A stretch of 64,000 bases of DNA from Lamellibrachia columna (taxonomy: Eukaryota; Annelida; Polychaeta; Sabellida; Siboglinidae), in assembly GCA_963662155.1 (NCBI GenBank), contig OY759267.1, positions 16,174,989 to 16,238,988 of the forward strand, in the 5' to 3' direction. The position numbers and the translations under genes were made by a program. This document shows positions 34,480 through 45,693 of this stretch, piece after piece. Numbering within the stretch: position 1 is the stretch's first letter; each line of letters opens with the position of its first letter. The notes under the pieces are model-generated. The model had not been told where the DNA came from and did no database searches. It saw only the letters and a program-made list of their open reading frames with translations.

Positions 34480-35493
34480 TATGGTACCTGTCCATCTCTC
34501 ATGAAAAAGTCACCTCTTCCCACAAAGTTTAACCACATGTCTACGAAGCCTACACCCTCCTCCATACATACCTTCTGTACCTGTGTGTTGATCGCCATCC
34601 TCCTACAGTTCCTATATTCCTCACCCCTGCCTCCCATTATTGGTAATATCCCCTACAATACGATCTGCCCAACTTGTGCCTCTTTAAGTGTCTTGATCAA
34701 CCTCCTGTACTTACCAACGATGGCTGACGTTCCCTCCTTCTCTGCATTGTTCGTTCCCACATGCACGAGAACAGCACCTCCCGTGCCACCACCCATGACC
34801 TGTCCTGCCTTCTCTGCTATATCTTCTACTTTTGCCCCTGGTAGGCATACTGTTATGTTATCTCCTCTATTTACAATTTTATCCACTTTCCTAATGATGG
34901 AATCCCCCATAAATACCCGGGCTTTCCTCGCTTTCCCCTGCGATACTACATCAGCAAAGCTCCATTCCTGTTGCTCACTACTAGTATGCCCCCTTTCTCT
35001 CATATCATCAACCTTTACTGTCTTACCACCTGGCAATCCCTCTCCACTCACCCGCTTACCTCTCTTTTGTTGCATTCTCTGCCTTCTGTCATCTTTCTTC
35101 TTCTTACCAGCTTTCTCCCTCACATTGCTTGCTCTCCTTGTTCTCCTCGGTCTCATCACCTCTGCTCTCCTCGGTCTCACCACCTCTGCTCTCCTCGGTC
35201 TCACCACCTCTGCTCTCCTCGGTTTCACCACCTCTGCTCTCATCATTCTCACCACCTCTGCTCACTTCTGTCTCACCCTGCCCTGTCATCATCAAAATCA
35301 TATGCCTTAGCTCAATCACCTGCTCCTGCTCATATTTCACTGTCGTACACCCCCTACACACGAAATGAAAATCATCCGCCTGCACATCCGCCCACGAATT
35401 TACACACCCGGACTTTGCAAAGTCTATCCAGCTGTCGCAGCTAGAACATATCAAATTATGTTTCGCCTTTACTTGGCGTTTGCACGGCGCCAT
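34480..35493 (-). pseudogene. CR1-like ORF1: PHD-like zinc finger plus GDSL esterase domain
   Basis: ATG at 35493. The N-terminal Cys/His-rich module CSSCDSWIDFAKSGC..FVCRGC resembles the PHD-like finger of CR1 ORF1 proteins. Next come four tandem SRGGETEE units, a Lys/Arg-rich stretch, then a GDSL-type esterase domain with FMGDSIIRKV (the Ser block) and VLVHVGTNN. The frame changes within the SRGGETEE repeats (near 35110-35250), and a stop follows the VGQIVL segment at about 34653, with recognisable coding continuing in another frame to about 34480. In CR1 elements this protein is thought to act with the element RNA, possibly at membranes. Confidence 0.82.
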
Positions 35494-35499
35494 GTTAGA

Positions 35500-36210
35500 A
35501 ATTAAATTTGTATTTGTTTATAATCCGTTTATAATCAATTTATACTAGGTAGTCTTCACAAAGACTGTTTTTGTGTTGTAATACATACTTTATAGTATTT
35601 TACTTATGTCTTAATTAAATGTACAGCTACTGCCTTGCAACTTACTTTCTATGTAACAGCTGACTAACAAAACGTAATATCGCTCGCGCTAACGAAATTT
35701 CAGTGACCTTATTTAAATAACACTGAATTACTACTTTTAACAATAAATGTTGCTAAAACAAAATATTCAGGTTTTCAATATTTAATATGTACTAAATTAT
35801 TTACAATAATATTATGTCTCGTATTATGTACCAAATCAACTGAAAACAACAACCCTTAATTATCGCTCAATTACCGGGGCATATTATGACGCCGACTTAC
35901 GCCACGGGCTTAGTCTCGGGCCAGAGGGCGCAGACGGTGGCCACGGCATCATCACGTCAGACACTGTCTCGCGTAATCACCCGTTCACGTGATGTTACTG
36001 TTTGTTCTCGCTCATTCGCGAACCCAGAAAAAGTAGTCTGATGTAGAAAACGTAGTAGAATAGTTTATGACATTATAACATAATAGATAACGCATTAAGC
36101 ATGTTTGTTATTTACGAAGTTAATCTTAAGCATTAGCATACTTAGGTCTATATACTGCATTATAGGAATTGTTTCATAATTGTACGTCGTAGAATACAAT
36201 ACAATAGAAA
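35500..36210. other. Intergenic stretch or LINE 5' UTR
   Basis: No coding signal. It has a short GC-rich block at 35875-35950 in otherwise AT-rich DNA, and could contain the internal promoter of the CR1-like element. Confidence 0.4.
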
Positions 36211-36214
36211 ACAC

Positions 36215-36615
36215 ACATTTCTATTACGCTAACATCCTCGGGAGACCCAAGCTCGACGGCGCACCAGCAGCAACTGAGAAAGGTCTAGTATGTCTTGCAG
36301 CAGTGAGCATTGAATGTAAATAAGCTGGTTACTTGGATGAAAGTGCTTGATAGGTAATTGTGCAGATGTTAAAAATAATGCAGTGATTTAAGAAGTGGTA
36401 CTGAGTGAGAGAAACGAGGAGATCTGGTAACTATCCTTGCCAAACAATTTTGCACACGTTGAAGTTTCAAGATGTCCTTATCGTGAAAAAAGGAATTGCA
36501 ATAGTTAAGTCTACTGTTAACAAGAGCAGTTGCAATAGTTCTGGCGACAGGAAAAGACATATACCGGCGAATACGACGAATGTGATAAAAGTAGCAACGA
36601 CAAATTTTTTAACAT
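36215..36615 (-). mobile_element. L2-like LINE 3' end, copy 2
   Basis: The minus strand encodes MSFPVARTIATALVNSRLNY near 36560-36500 and LQRVQNCLARIV, typical of the C-terminal part of CR1/L2-like reverse transcriptases. The 3' end near 36220 matches copy 1 at 11650. Only the 3' 400 bp is present. 36616-37175 beyond it holds nothing I recognise. Confidence 0.78.
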
Positions 36616-37175
36616 GCTGCTTATAATTAAAGTGAAACAAAAGTCATGTTTTTCGGTCTATGCACCTATATGAGTTACTAAAACTTAACCATTTTTAATT
36701 ACAGTTTAGAATAACACGCCAGTGGTTCACTAGGAAAACCTTGTTGAACATACATCTTAATTTCGTGGGCCGCGCCATACTGTTTGATAACACTACGTCA
36801 CAAGTACGGTATTCTGGTAATATTCACTCACCAAGTAAAAATATATATTCCTATTCTTGTCCATATGATATGATCATGCTATTTGCGTCCACACTCAACT
36901 TATGTAACATATTTTGGCCTAAAACTAAAACTTTCTGGCAAAAATAACACGTATGCTTGAAACTTTGCATGGGTTCTGTGTATGCCAGCCTCCCTTGATA
37001 CGTTAGTTCACGTTAGTTAAAAAATGCTTTTGTGCTTTTCGGTCGTGCTGGTTAACATATCAGCCCTCGGTCATTCGGAGAATGACCGAAAAAACTTCTG
37101 AGTAAACCACTGGCGCGATATTCTATTTTAGTTACACGTGGTTAGTTTTGATTGTCTATATTTTAAGAGCACAGC

Positions 37176-37268
37176 CCCAAAACGCTTTAACATTATTATT
37201 AAAGGTGACTCTTAATTTCGTGCTGAGACGGCTGGTGTGAAATTTTGGCTCAGCATAGGTTCGGAAAT
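37176..37268 (+). repeat. About 90-bp dispersed repeat, copy 1
   Basis: It shares GCTTTAACATTATTATnAAAGGTGAnTCTTAATTnCGTGCTGAGACGG-type sequence with 43213-43296 in the same orientation. The function and element type are unknown. Confidence 0.75.
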
Positions 37269-37745
37269 AGTGCATTTTGAAATTAATAGGAATTGAGCGT
37301 TTAGAACAACATCATCTTCCACTGAGAGTTCATCACGGAACGTCCAGCAAGGCCTGATGGTAACTGAACGTTCTTTCATGGTCTCTGGCCGTCCTGACAC
37401 AATGGTTTATGTCATTGCTTGGAGAACTGGATCGCGCGTTGTTTCTACTTTGATCTGCAGAATTCGTTCATCTGAGAATCTGATTAGGTCAACACGGATG
37501 TCAAGGTCAATAGTCGCTGTGTTGTGCTTGCTTGGTAATCGTGATAGGGTGTCACACCTTTGGAGTTTGAGAAGCATCCTCTGCAATCGAGGGGGGATTG
37601 ACGAGACCTTTCTTCAGAATCATCACTAGAGGCTTGTGATCAGTTATCACTTTGAATCGGCGACCATACAGGTAAATGTGAAATTTCTGTACACCGAATA
37701 CAATGGCTAGAAACTCTCTTTCGCTGCAGGCCACATACACAAATA
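37205..37745 (-). mobile_element. Ty3/Gypsy LTR retrotransposon fragment: RNase H and connector
   Basis: On the minus strand: RNase H end with YVACSEREFLAIVFGVQKFH and VITDHKPLVMIL (37740-37600), a frameshift near 37580, then DTLSRLPSKHNTATIDLDI (near 37550-37500) and a connector that overlaps the one in the fragment at 29650-30310. That fragment carries the adjoining integrase, so the two represent neighbouring parts of one Gypsy family. No LTR or protease was found. Confidence 0.88.
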
Positions 37746-38212
37746 GAACACCCGTTAGTAAAACAATACCGCTGAGCCCTTATCAGTTGACACATTATAC
37801 AGTGATGCAGGCCCGTGAAATCCAGGCTGTTGCACGGCAAGAACCCGCTGGAGGCCCAGTGTTTATACTGTACAGCATCCAGTCTTCATCATATATCCAT
37901 ATATATATAATAATAATGTTTATTTCCACAACATCAACAGTTAACATACAAATACAAAACATCAATAGTACGAGTTGAAAAGTTGAAAAAGGGCAAGAAG
38001 AAGCATAATGCTTATGTTGCTTGCCAAATCACTTATAAGTGACACTAAATAATACAAGTGTAAGTGTTTGTTTTACATGACATTTACATGAACAATTATA
38101 ATGCAATACAATAATTTTCTTTACCATAATCGGGTTACTCATTGGTTTCATAGCTGTGCAATACTTGAACGGTATAGTTCTTTTTGAAAAGATGAACACT
38201 CTTGCAATGAAT

Positions 38213-40988
38213 TTATGAGCTGTTCAGGGAATTCCATAACTGTACACCATTAATTGATATACACATTGTTTTTAGATTAGTGCGTGCATACTTTTGTTGA
38301 AATACACATTTTTGTCGGGTCATATACATAGGGTCATACAAAACGAAACGTTTTTGTATGTTGTTTAGCAATGAATTTTTATATGCCTTATACAAAATTT
38401 CAGCAGTTTTTAGTGTCACCATATCTGAAAATTTTAGAATGCGAATATCATAAAATAGGTTAGATGTGTGGTCCAACCTCTGAGCACCACATATTAATCT
38501 TACAACCTGTTTTGTAACAAGACGAAGCATTTTAAGTTTACTGCAAATGTATTTCCCCATATTTCAGCATAATGCTTAATGCAAGGCGAAAAGAGAGAAT
38601 AATATTAAATACGCATTCCATAACTGCACAACACTTTGAAAGTTTAGATTTCAAGTGAGAAATGTGGTGTTTCCATGTTAATTTGTCATCAATCAATACA
38701 CCTAAAAATTTAGTTGATTCAACTCTATTAATTGTGACCGTGTTTATTTGTTACAGAGAGAGACGTTTACAATGCTCGATTTCCAAAAACCATGTAATTT
38801 GTTTTTACTATGTTTAATGATAATCTATTCACTGAAAACCACACATTGAGCTTATCCAGCTCAGCATTTGTCTTCCGGATACGTTCATTGATGTCATTAT
38901 TACAATAGAACATGTTCGGGTCGTCTGCAAATAAAATAAACTTAAACAGTGTTGAAGCATTGAAAATGTCATTGATATACATTATAAATAATGTCGGTCC
39001 TAAGATAGAATCTTGTGGTACACCACAACACACCCTAAGTACCTCAGAATCACAATTTTTATACTGAACAAACTGTGATCTATTTTCTAAATAACTCACA
39101 ATCAACTTATGTGCTATATCACGAACACCATATAAATTAAAAAAAATTGTCAATACATCATGATCAACTGTATCGAATGCTTTCTTGCGATATATAAATG
39201 CACCAATATAATATTTATTATTGTATAGACAATTAGTAATTTATTCAACAAATTTTAAATAGCATGATAGGTAGACATATTAGATCTAAACCCATACTGG
39301 CTTTGGCAAAGTAAATCATACCTATTTAGAACATTTTCCAATCTAGCATTATATAATTTCTCCAGAATTTTAGAAAATTGCTGTAGTAAAGAGATAGGTC
39401 TATAATTTGTGAATTTACACTTATCCCCAACCTTAAATACTGGAATAACTTTGGCAATTTTCATTTCGTTGGGAAAGATATATTGCATATGTGATTTAGG
39501 GGTTTTACAATTTCATTAATAATTGTTTTGACCATGCTCATATTAATATCAGTAAAATCTGTTGACACTTTGGTTTTAAATTGTTGTACAGTTTTAATAA
39601 TTTCTTGCTCATCAACCGGACTTAGAAACATACTCCCATTACAATCTTCCCCCAAATAATCATAAATAGACACATACTTGTCAGGTGAAGAAATGTTCTT
39701 TGCTAAGTTAAAACCAACATTTGTAAAATACTTATTGAATCCATTTGCAATAGCCTTTTTTTCTGATATTTGTTTGTTGTTACTCACAAAATAAGTCGGT
39801 TTTCTGGTGCGTTGAATTGTTTGTTGATTATAGTGTTTAGTATTGAGCCTCTGAGCTCAGGTTCCTGAGGATATAGGCGCCATAGAAGTCAATTATTATT
39901 ATTATTATTTTCCAGGTGCCCTTTACATTATTTTTCTGTTTCTCTAGCAACTCACTGTAGTAAGTGTTTTCTCAGAGCACCTTAATACAGATGTCAGTTT
40001 GTTTTATATGTTTTGTATTTTAGTTCCGCTTCAGAAGATTGAGATATAATAAATGCTTTGTACAGTCTCTTTTTCACGTTTTAGTCCATTTATGAACCAT
40101 GGCTTTTTGTTAGTGTAACTTTTCTTTAGGTTATTTTCACTGGGCAATGTTTATTAAATAAATGTATAAATATGTGCAGGAACGTATCATAAGCATGATT
40201 TACTACATTAGTGTTTAGCATATCATCCCAGGATTGAAAATTTAGCTCTTTTCTAAATGAAGCTAATCTATCTTCATATATTATTCTAACATGATTAACC
40301 TCTTTTTTAACATTTCTATTTATTTTATACTCACATATTGCAAAGATTGGTAAGTGGTCACTAATGTCATTAATTAGGATACCAAAAGTAAGGTGATATC
40401 GGAGTTCGTTAGTAAAAATATTATCGATTAGCGTAGCTGAGATATTTGTGATTCTGATGGGCTTATCAATTAAAGGGTAAAAACCCAAACTGTACATCGT
40501 ATCAAGGAAATGCTTGGTATTGCTGTGATTGTCAAACTTTAACAAATCTATATTGAAATCACCACATACAAATATTGTTTGGGCCGATTTGGCGCTCCAT
40601 AAAATACTTTCTAGTTTCTCACAAAACGTTTCTAAGTTTGATACTGGCGTTCTATAGACACAGTAGATAATAATATTCGAGTAATTCTTTATGGATACTT
40701 CCACTGAAAGCATTCAAAGATATGTTCTATTGTCATCGATTTGGTTTCAAGTAATTTGCAAGACAGCTCTTTACTTTTGTATATTGCAACACCACCACCT
40801 CTTCGATCACCCCTAGTAATGTGATAACCATTGTAATTGTTTATATTATAGTCACTGATTAGGTCTAGTTCAGCACATGTCTCAGATATGGCGATGAAAT
40901 CAAATTGCAGATCAAGCTCTGCGAGGAAGTCTCTAATTTTTTTCAAGTTAGCTTTAAGACATCTAGCATTAAAGTGTATGAATGACAA
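38213..40988 (-). pseudogene. Jockey-like endonuclease/reverse transcriptase, broken into pieces
   Basis: Pieces on the minus strand: endonuclease start with FDFIAISETCAELD and RRGGGVAIYKS (40988-40689); endonuclease end with FVCGDFNIDLLKF and INDISDHLPIF (40713-40126); linker (39787-39461); fingers with KVIPVFKVGDK, TNYRPISLL and SQYGFRSNMST (39488-39255); palm with CGVPQDSILGPTLFIMYIND and FILFADDPNMF (39153-38767); C-terminal thumb (38560-38213). The FADD box is intact, but GVPQGS reads GVPQDS. A frameshift or stop falls at each junction, and a TTA microsatellite sits at 39891-39912. Confidence 0.82.
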
Positions 40989-41032
40989 TCCCTTCGCTTT
41001 TTGAATTTCATGTCAATGTAATATTAAAATAT

Positions 41033-41416
41033 TTATGCAATTTTGTTGTTGTAGGAATTGTTGTTTGGGTCAATGTCATTTTCGAAACCAAAAGTTTTGT
41101 CATCAGAATACTTGAACAAGTTCACATTAAAGTGGGAACATTTATCAACTAATGTATGAATATCACAATTTTGTTCAACAGAATAATGTTCAAATATACA
41201 TTCTTCACCGCTTATATTCTGAAATGGGAAGACTTCACAACAAGAAGGACTGTGGTAAACAATATGTTGTCTACGAATTAACATATATTGGTGCTGAGTT
41301 AGTTTCGTACAAGTTTTGTGGAGACTTGTTTCACATAGTTCACGTTTAACAACATGATTATTCAAGTTCCGATTACAAACAGGACACAAATATATTCTTA
41401 GTAAGATTTTAGCCAT
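41033..41416 (-). CDS. Cys/His zinc-finger ORF of the Jockey-like LINE
   Basis: 127 codons from ATG 41416. A PHD/RING-like cluster begins YLCPVCNRNLNNH and continues with RELCETSLHKTCT and HSPSCCEVF, spacing Cys and His pairs as in zinc fingers that precede the endonuclease in several LINE families. Its ATG overlaps the end of the upstream ORF1 (ATGGCTAA), which fits re-initiation in a compact polycistronic element. It is immediately upstream of the endonuclease pieces and probably part of ORF2 or a separate nucleic-acid-binding module. Confidence 0.55.
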   Translation of the reverse strand: MAKILLRIYLCPVCNRNLNNHVVKRELCETSLHKTCTKLTQHQYMLIRRQHIVYHSPSCCEVFPFQNISGEECIFEHYSVEQNCDIHTLVDKCSHFNVNLFKYSDDKTFGFENDIDPNNNSYNNKIA

Positions 41417-41640
41417 TTCTATTTATAGTGAATTCACTTAACAGTCTTTCAAGGTCCGCTAGAGTCTTCACTTTCAACATTTGCCCGTCCTCTCTAACCT
41501 TTATGAAGACGCAGCAATGCTGTGTCCACGAACTGAACAATTTGTTTCTCTTTTCAATTGTCTTGCATGAGGGAACAGTTCACTATACTTTGGTGTGGCA
41601 GTGGTCGCGGCGTAACTGTGGAGGTTCACTCCCGTAATGA
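41411..41640 (-). pseudogene. ORF1 tail of the Jockey-like LINE
   Basis: The minus-strand frame ending at the TAA in 41411-41413 reads VFIKVREDGQMLKVKTLADL and then ERLLSEFTI, an amphipathic, charged stretch. More upstream the frame is uncertain. I infer ORF1 from its position just 5' of the zinc-finger ORF. Confidence 0.4.
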
Positions 41641-41644
41641 TGTT

Positions 41645-42835
41645 TTTTTCATGGTTTGTTCAAGTTCGTTAACCTGACATCGAGTTTGTTAATGCGATCG
41701 TCTTTTGCTTTGATGATGTCAAGGAGCTCAGAGATGCATTTTTCCGAGGTCTTGTTTCGGTTTTTTATTTTTATTTTACTTTATATATTGCAATGTTGTT
41801 TAACCTCTTTTCCACAACGGGACTTCCATTGGTATCATTTTAATAACGTGCATTTTTTAATAGAGACATTTCATATAATAGCAATGCACCGTATTGCACA
41901 CACAGCACACACATTACACATTACATATTACTACTACATAGTACATACAGATGTTACAGATGCATATTTGTTCATGAATGTAGTCTTTTGCATAGATCTA
42001 ATGACCCAATAAGTTCACTTGGTTGGAAGTAGCCAGCCCCAAATGTTTACTTTAGACATATTTGCAGAGGCAATCAAGCCATGATTAACCATCAATGTAT
42101 CACCATTTGACCCTACCAGTGGACATGCTATTGTCTTCCCTCCAAATCTTGCCTGCCTGAATGACCTGCCCACTGGCAACTGCCCACTGCCCAGTGCCCA
42201 CCCCAGTTGGTAGTTGGTATTTTTCAATTGTGTCAACTAGTGTCTACTGTTTAGTGTCTACAATTTCCCCAGTACTGATTCATTCACACCTGTACTAATT
42301 CACACATGTCTGAACCAGATCTGTGTCAGGCTAGTGACCGCAGGCCTGCTGGAAATGCCACTGGGTGTCAGTGCCAGAGGGTGACATTTAATTGAAATAT
42401 CAATTAATACCAAATTAACTGCCCTAACTGGTATCATTAATTAATTAAATTAAGTTAATTTAGTTGAGCTAATTCAATTAACAACTTAAATAAGGGTTAT
42501 AGTTTGCATTAGGGTTAAGTTAGGGTTAGATAAACAAATCTTCTACCCTAACCATAAGCCAATAAATTAAAGCCATATATAAAATATGTTATAATACTTA
42601 ATAGTAATGACAATAAACAGTTGATTATTTTTCTTCAGGATATTCGTCCGTTTGAAGCAGTTGGTTGTGCTGGATTTCTAGAACTCGTTCAGCACACTAT
42701 GGACAGTAGACAGCAGACTAGTAGAAATACAATGTTCATATTTTTTTTAATGTTATTTCATAAAACAATACGTATGTAATACAGTTTATTTGTGTTTCGT
42801 TTTTATTATAAGATAATAGGTTTATCTTTAAAAAT
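41645..42835. other. Intergenic stretch, no gene seen
   Basis: AT-rich with runs of TTAATTAA-like sequence near 42400-42480 and GGGTTA-containing text near 42490-42530. No coding signal. Confidence 0.55.
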
Positions 42836-42837
42836 TT

Positions 42838-43080
42838 AGCGGGCCGCGGGCTTATCCGTCTTTGGCCGGCGGGTATGGGCTGGGCCTGGTCCTGAAACGT
42901 GCGGGTTGGGCCGGGCCTGGGCCAAATATTAACGGTCTGGGTTGAGCCTGGACCGGGCCTGGGCCTAAATTCTAGTTTGCGGGCCTGGGCTGGGCTTGAC
43001 AAATTTGTGTGGGCCTGGACCGGGCCTAGATTCTAACTGCTAATTGCGGGCCGGGCTTGGTCTCAAATTATAGGTCCGTG
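42838..43080. repeat. GGGCCTGGGC-rich degenerate repeat block
   Basis: Many degenerate copies of GGGCCTGGGCCGGGCC interspersed with AAATTCTA-type spacers, in otherwise AT-rich DNA. Similar subterminal repeats occur in some hAT-type DNA transposons, but I see no terminal inverted repeat or transposase, so the assignment is open. Confidence 0.55.
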
Positions 43081-43212
43081 CAGGGCATTAGTGTCTAATC
43101 TCTCTACTGGATTCATATATGTCATTGCTAATTATATGGCCTATTGAATAGAGCAATTATATACATTATTCATTTATAGAAAGAACAACACACCCCGAAA
43201 ACCATGACTTTT

Positions 43213-43296
43213 GTTTCGCTTTAACATTATTATCAAAGGTGATTCTTAATTCCGTGCTGAGACGGCCGGTGTGAAATTTTGCATAGGGTCGGAAAA
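43213..43296 (+). repeat. About 90-bp dispersed repeat, copy 2
   Basis: Second copy of the repeat at 37176-37268, with a small internal deletion. Confidence 0.72.
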
Positions 43297-43311
43297 GCAA
43301 TCAAGTTTAAC

Positions 43312-44160
43312 TTAACTTTGAATTTGTTACACCATTTAGGTGTCATTCAGCCACTGTTAATGTTAAAACAGTAAAAAGCTTTTATCGGACCAACAACAAG
43401 CTGTATTTATTGTATTGCTACACAATTCCGCATGATACACAGTTTTGGTACAATCAGGCTTACCTGTATACACACTTGGACACAAACAGCGTAAGATATA
43501 GCATAGGCTATCGTGTGCGGTGATTTAAATCTCACGATTTATGACAGCCCACCTCCCACATCCCACCTATGTTGAGGCCAAACTCCCACCTCCCGCCAAT
43601 TTTGGGACCAATCTTCTGCTTCCCGCCACACCCCCTTAAACATCTTAGTATCACCTGGTGGTTTCTGTCTACACCAACCCCTGGTGGATACGCTACACAC
43701 TACCTGTATAGCAAACTCCAAACTCCTCGACAGTTGCGCCACTCAGCGGCTCAACACTGCCACAACTTGATTATAAATTCAAAATGGACAGTGCGGATCG
43801 GATAGTTATCCCGCTGCACCAATGCACCAAACACACTATCAGACGCTGGGGAAAACATAATTACCAGTTTCACCAAATTAAACATTCATCGAATACATTT
43901 GGAAATAGTTTCTTCCCAAATACTATGAAAGATTGGAATTATATACCGCAAAGTATTATCTCGTGCAACTCCTTAAACACTTTCAAACATTGCCTCTTTC
44001 AACATCAAAGGATGCGTTTCGCCGATAAACACGAGTTGCAATTGTATACATAAATATTCAAAGAATCACATATATGCAATATAGTGTGAATAGATGACCG
44101 ATAATTCGTGCATTTGCGATTCTAAAAAATCAAAGCGAGCCACATCTGCCGAATATACTG
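43312..44160 (+). repeat. Diverged direct duplication, block A
   Basis: Shares ordered blocks with 44360-44910: ACACCATTTAGGTGTCAT, TATTTATTGTATTGCTACA, CACGATTTATG, GAGGCCAAACTCCCA, and GATGACCGATAATTCGTGCA with the sequence after it. Block A also holds a LINE fragment (43700-44053) that block B lacks. Confidence 0.8.
43700..44053 (+). pseudogene. LINE reverse transcriptase C-terminal fragment
   Basis: A plus-strand frame ends at TAA 44051-44053 with NYQFHQIKHSSNTFGNSFFP and NTMKDWNYIPQSI, a pattern of the C-terminal tail of Jockey-like reverse transcriptases, where a conserved Trp-Asn precedes Leu-Pro. Upstream of about 43700 the frame is lost. It is an isolated 3' piece inside duplication block A. 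Confidence 0.62.
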
Positions 44161-44359
44161 TATTACACACACAAATACACGCACAACTGCACACACATAC
44201 TGTATAATAATATATATATAGACATTTAGACAACAAGGCGCAATATATATGCACGTACGTTGTAAGATAATTGGAGAAAATAATTCTGTAAAAAATGTTT
44301 TAATAACACATTTCAACTGCATGACAAATCTTGCCCAAGGGGCCCGTTTTGCACGTTGT

Positions 44360-44910
44360 TAACCTTAATGTTGTATTTGATACACCATTTAGGTGTCATT
44401 TACCAACTGTTGAGACCTAAACGCGCACCGTCAAAGATTTTATGTTAGCATAATCAGCCTTTATATATGTTCAAATAGTAAAAAGCTTGTATCGGAACAA
44501 ACAAGAACAAGCCGTATTTATTGTATTGCTACATAATGCTCACGATACACAGTCTTGAATACATGTATGCATACTTGGATATAAACATCGTACGATATAC
44601 CATAGGTTATCTTGATGTAGCAATGGTGTTTGCACACGAGGGGTGACAGGGATCTCAACCTCCCTTCTACCACCTTTTTGTGCGAAGATCTCCCGTCTCC
44701 CACGATTTATGGGAGTCCACCTCTCACATCCCATCAACCCAACATCCCTTCTCTTTTGAGGCCAAACTCCCATCTCCCACCAATTTTTGGGACCAACCTC
44801 AAAGAATCACATATATGAAATACTGTATGAATAGATGACCGATAATTCGTGCATTTGCGATTCTAAAAATCAAAGCGAGCCACATCTGCCAAACATACTG
44901 TACTACTGTA
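44360..44910 (+). repeat. Diverged direct duplication, block B
   Basis: Partner of block A (43312-44160), about 1 kb downstream, with roughly 80% similarity by eye in the shared blocks. Confidence 0.8.
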
Positions 44911-45690
44911 TTTATATTTAATAGACAACACATATACGATAACAAATGCGTACGTCTTTCGAAAATAGGGGCCCGAAGCCGTACACCAATTACCAGTAGG
45001 GTATGTGGCACATTTATTAAAACTACATTTAAATGTATGCCAAGGGTATGAGACTACTTACTGTCGTACACTTGATAAGCAATTTCTTCTTTGTGCTACA
45101 CCATTTGGACGTTGTTACTCTTTGGGATGGACACATAGTTCAATGTTGTTAAATAAAAGCTACCTACTCACTTATGCAGACATAAGGTGAGGCAACGAGG
45201 AATTAAAGGCGTTGCCCTAATTTCTAACTGTAGCCGTCCGGCGTTCCCCGCTGATCATTCGGTCAAGCACGACGACACGTGGTCTCTTTCATGCACGTAG
45301 CCATGCACATAAGACGCCACTCTGCAGCACTCATCCAGCAATACAAAATGACAATCATGCATATACGTAGTGGACGTAGACAACTACTGGGAATGGTCAT
45401 CCCCGTGACTGGCCCGTGACGCAACCCTGTCCCGTTATACCCGTGCCGGAATGGAAAGGCCGACCTGTGCGTACTGCAGCTAACTCACAATGGCGCCAGC
45501 GAATTTGTAAAATAGTTGCAGTTATTTAGTACAGCGTCTAAATGTTCTGATCACGTCTGACAATTGCCACGGTCTTTGCTAACCGTCTTGTGTACGAGTA
45601 GTCGTACGAAAATAGCAGAACTGTGCGCCTGTCTCCAATAGTGTACAGTTGACCAATATTGAAACGTCTCGTGTCCAAATGACAGACCAG
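44911..45690. other. Intergenic stretch downstream of the Dispatched-like gene
   Basis: No gene recognised. The 3' UTR of the minus-strand gene must lie in the right part. I did not find a clear poly(A) signal there. Confidence 0.45.
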
Positions 45691-45693
45691 GAT

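Larger units (their letters stand above)
31511..35500 (-). mobile_element. CR1-like LINE, nearly full length
   Basis: Read on the minus strand: ORF1 (zinc finger plus esterase), ORF2 (endonuclease plus reverse transcriptase), 3' UTR and the TCTTGTTAAA tail at 31525-31511. It belongs to the same family as 1-667. There are only a few disabling changes, so it is recent. The 5' end is uncertain: the region 35500-36010, including a GC-rich stretch at 35875-35950, may be the 5' UTR. Confidence 0.9.
37905..41640 (-). mobile_element. Jockey-like LINE, decayed, nearly full length
   Basis: Read on the minus strand: ORF1 tail, zinc-finger ORF, endonuclease, reverse transcriptase, and a 3' end near 37905 next to an ATA-repeat. 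Catalytic regions are recognisable but the frame is broken in several places. It is unrelated at the nucleotide level to the CR1-like family in this window. Confidence 0.8.

Noticed and set aside
34477..35310. 277-codon plus-strand ORF opposite the CR1 ORF1
   Set aside because: It is the antisense of the esterase ORF1, which has recognisable motifs on the minus strand.
42736..43002. Pro/Arg-rich minus-strand ORF
   Set aside because: It comes from the GC-rich degenerate repeat and shows no independent coding evidence.
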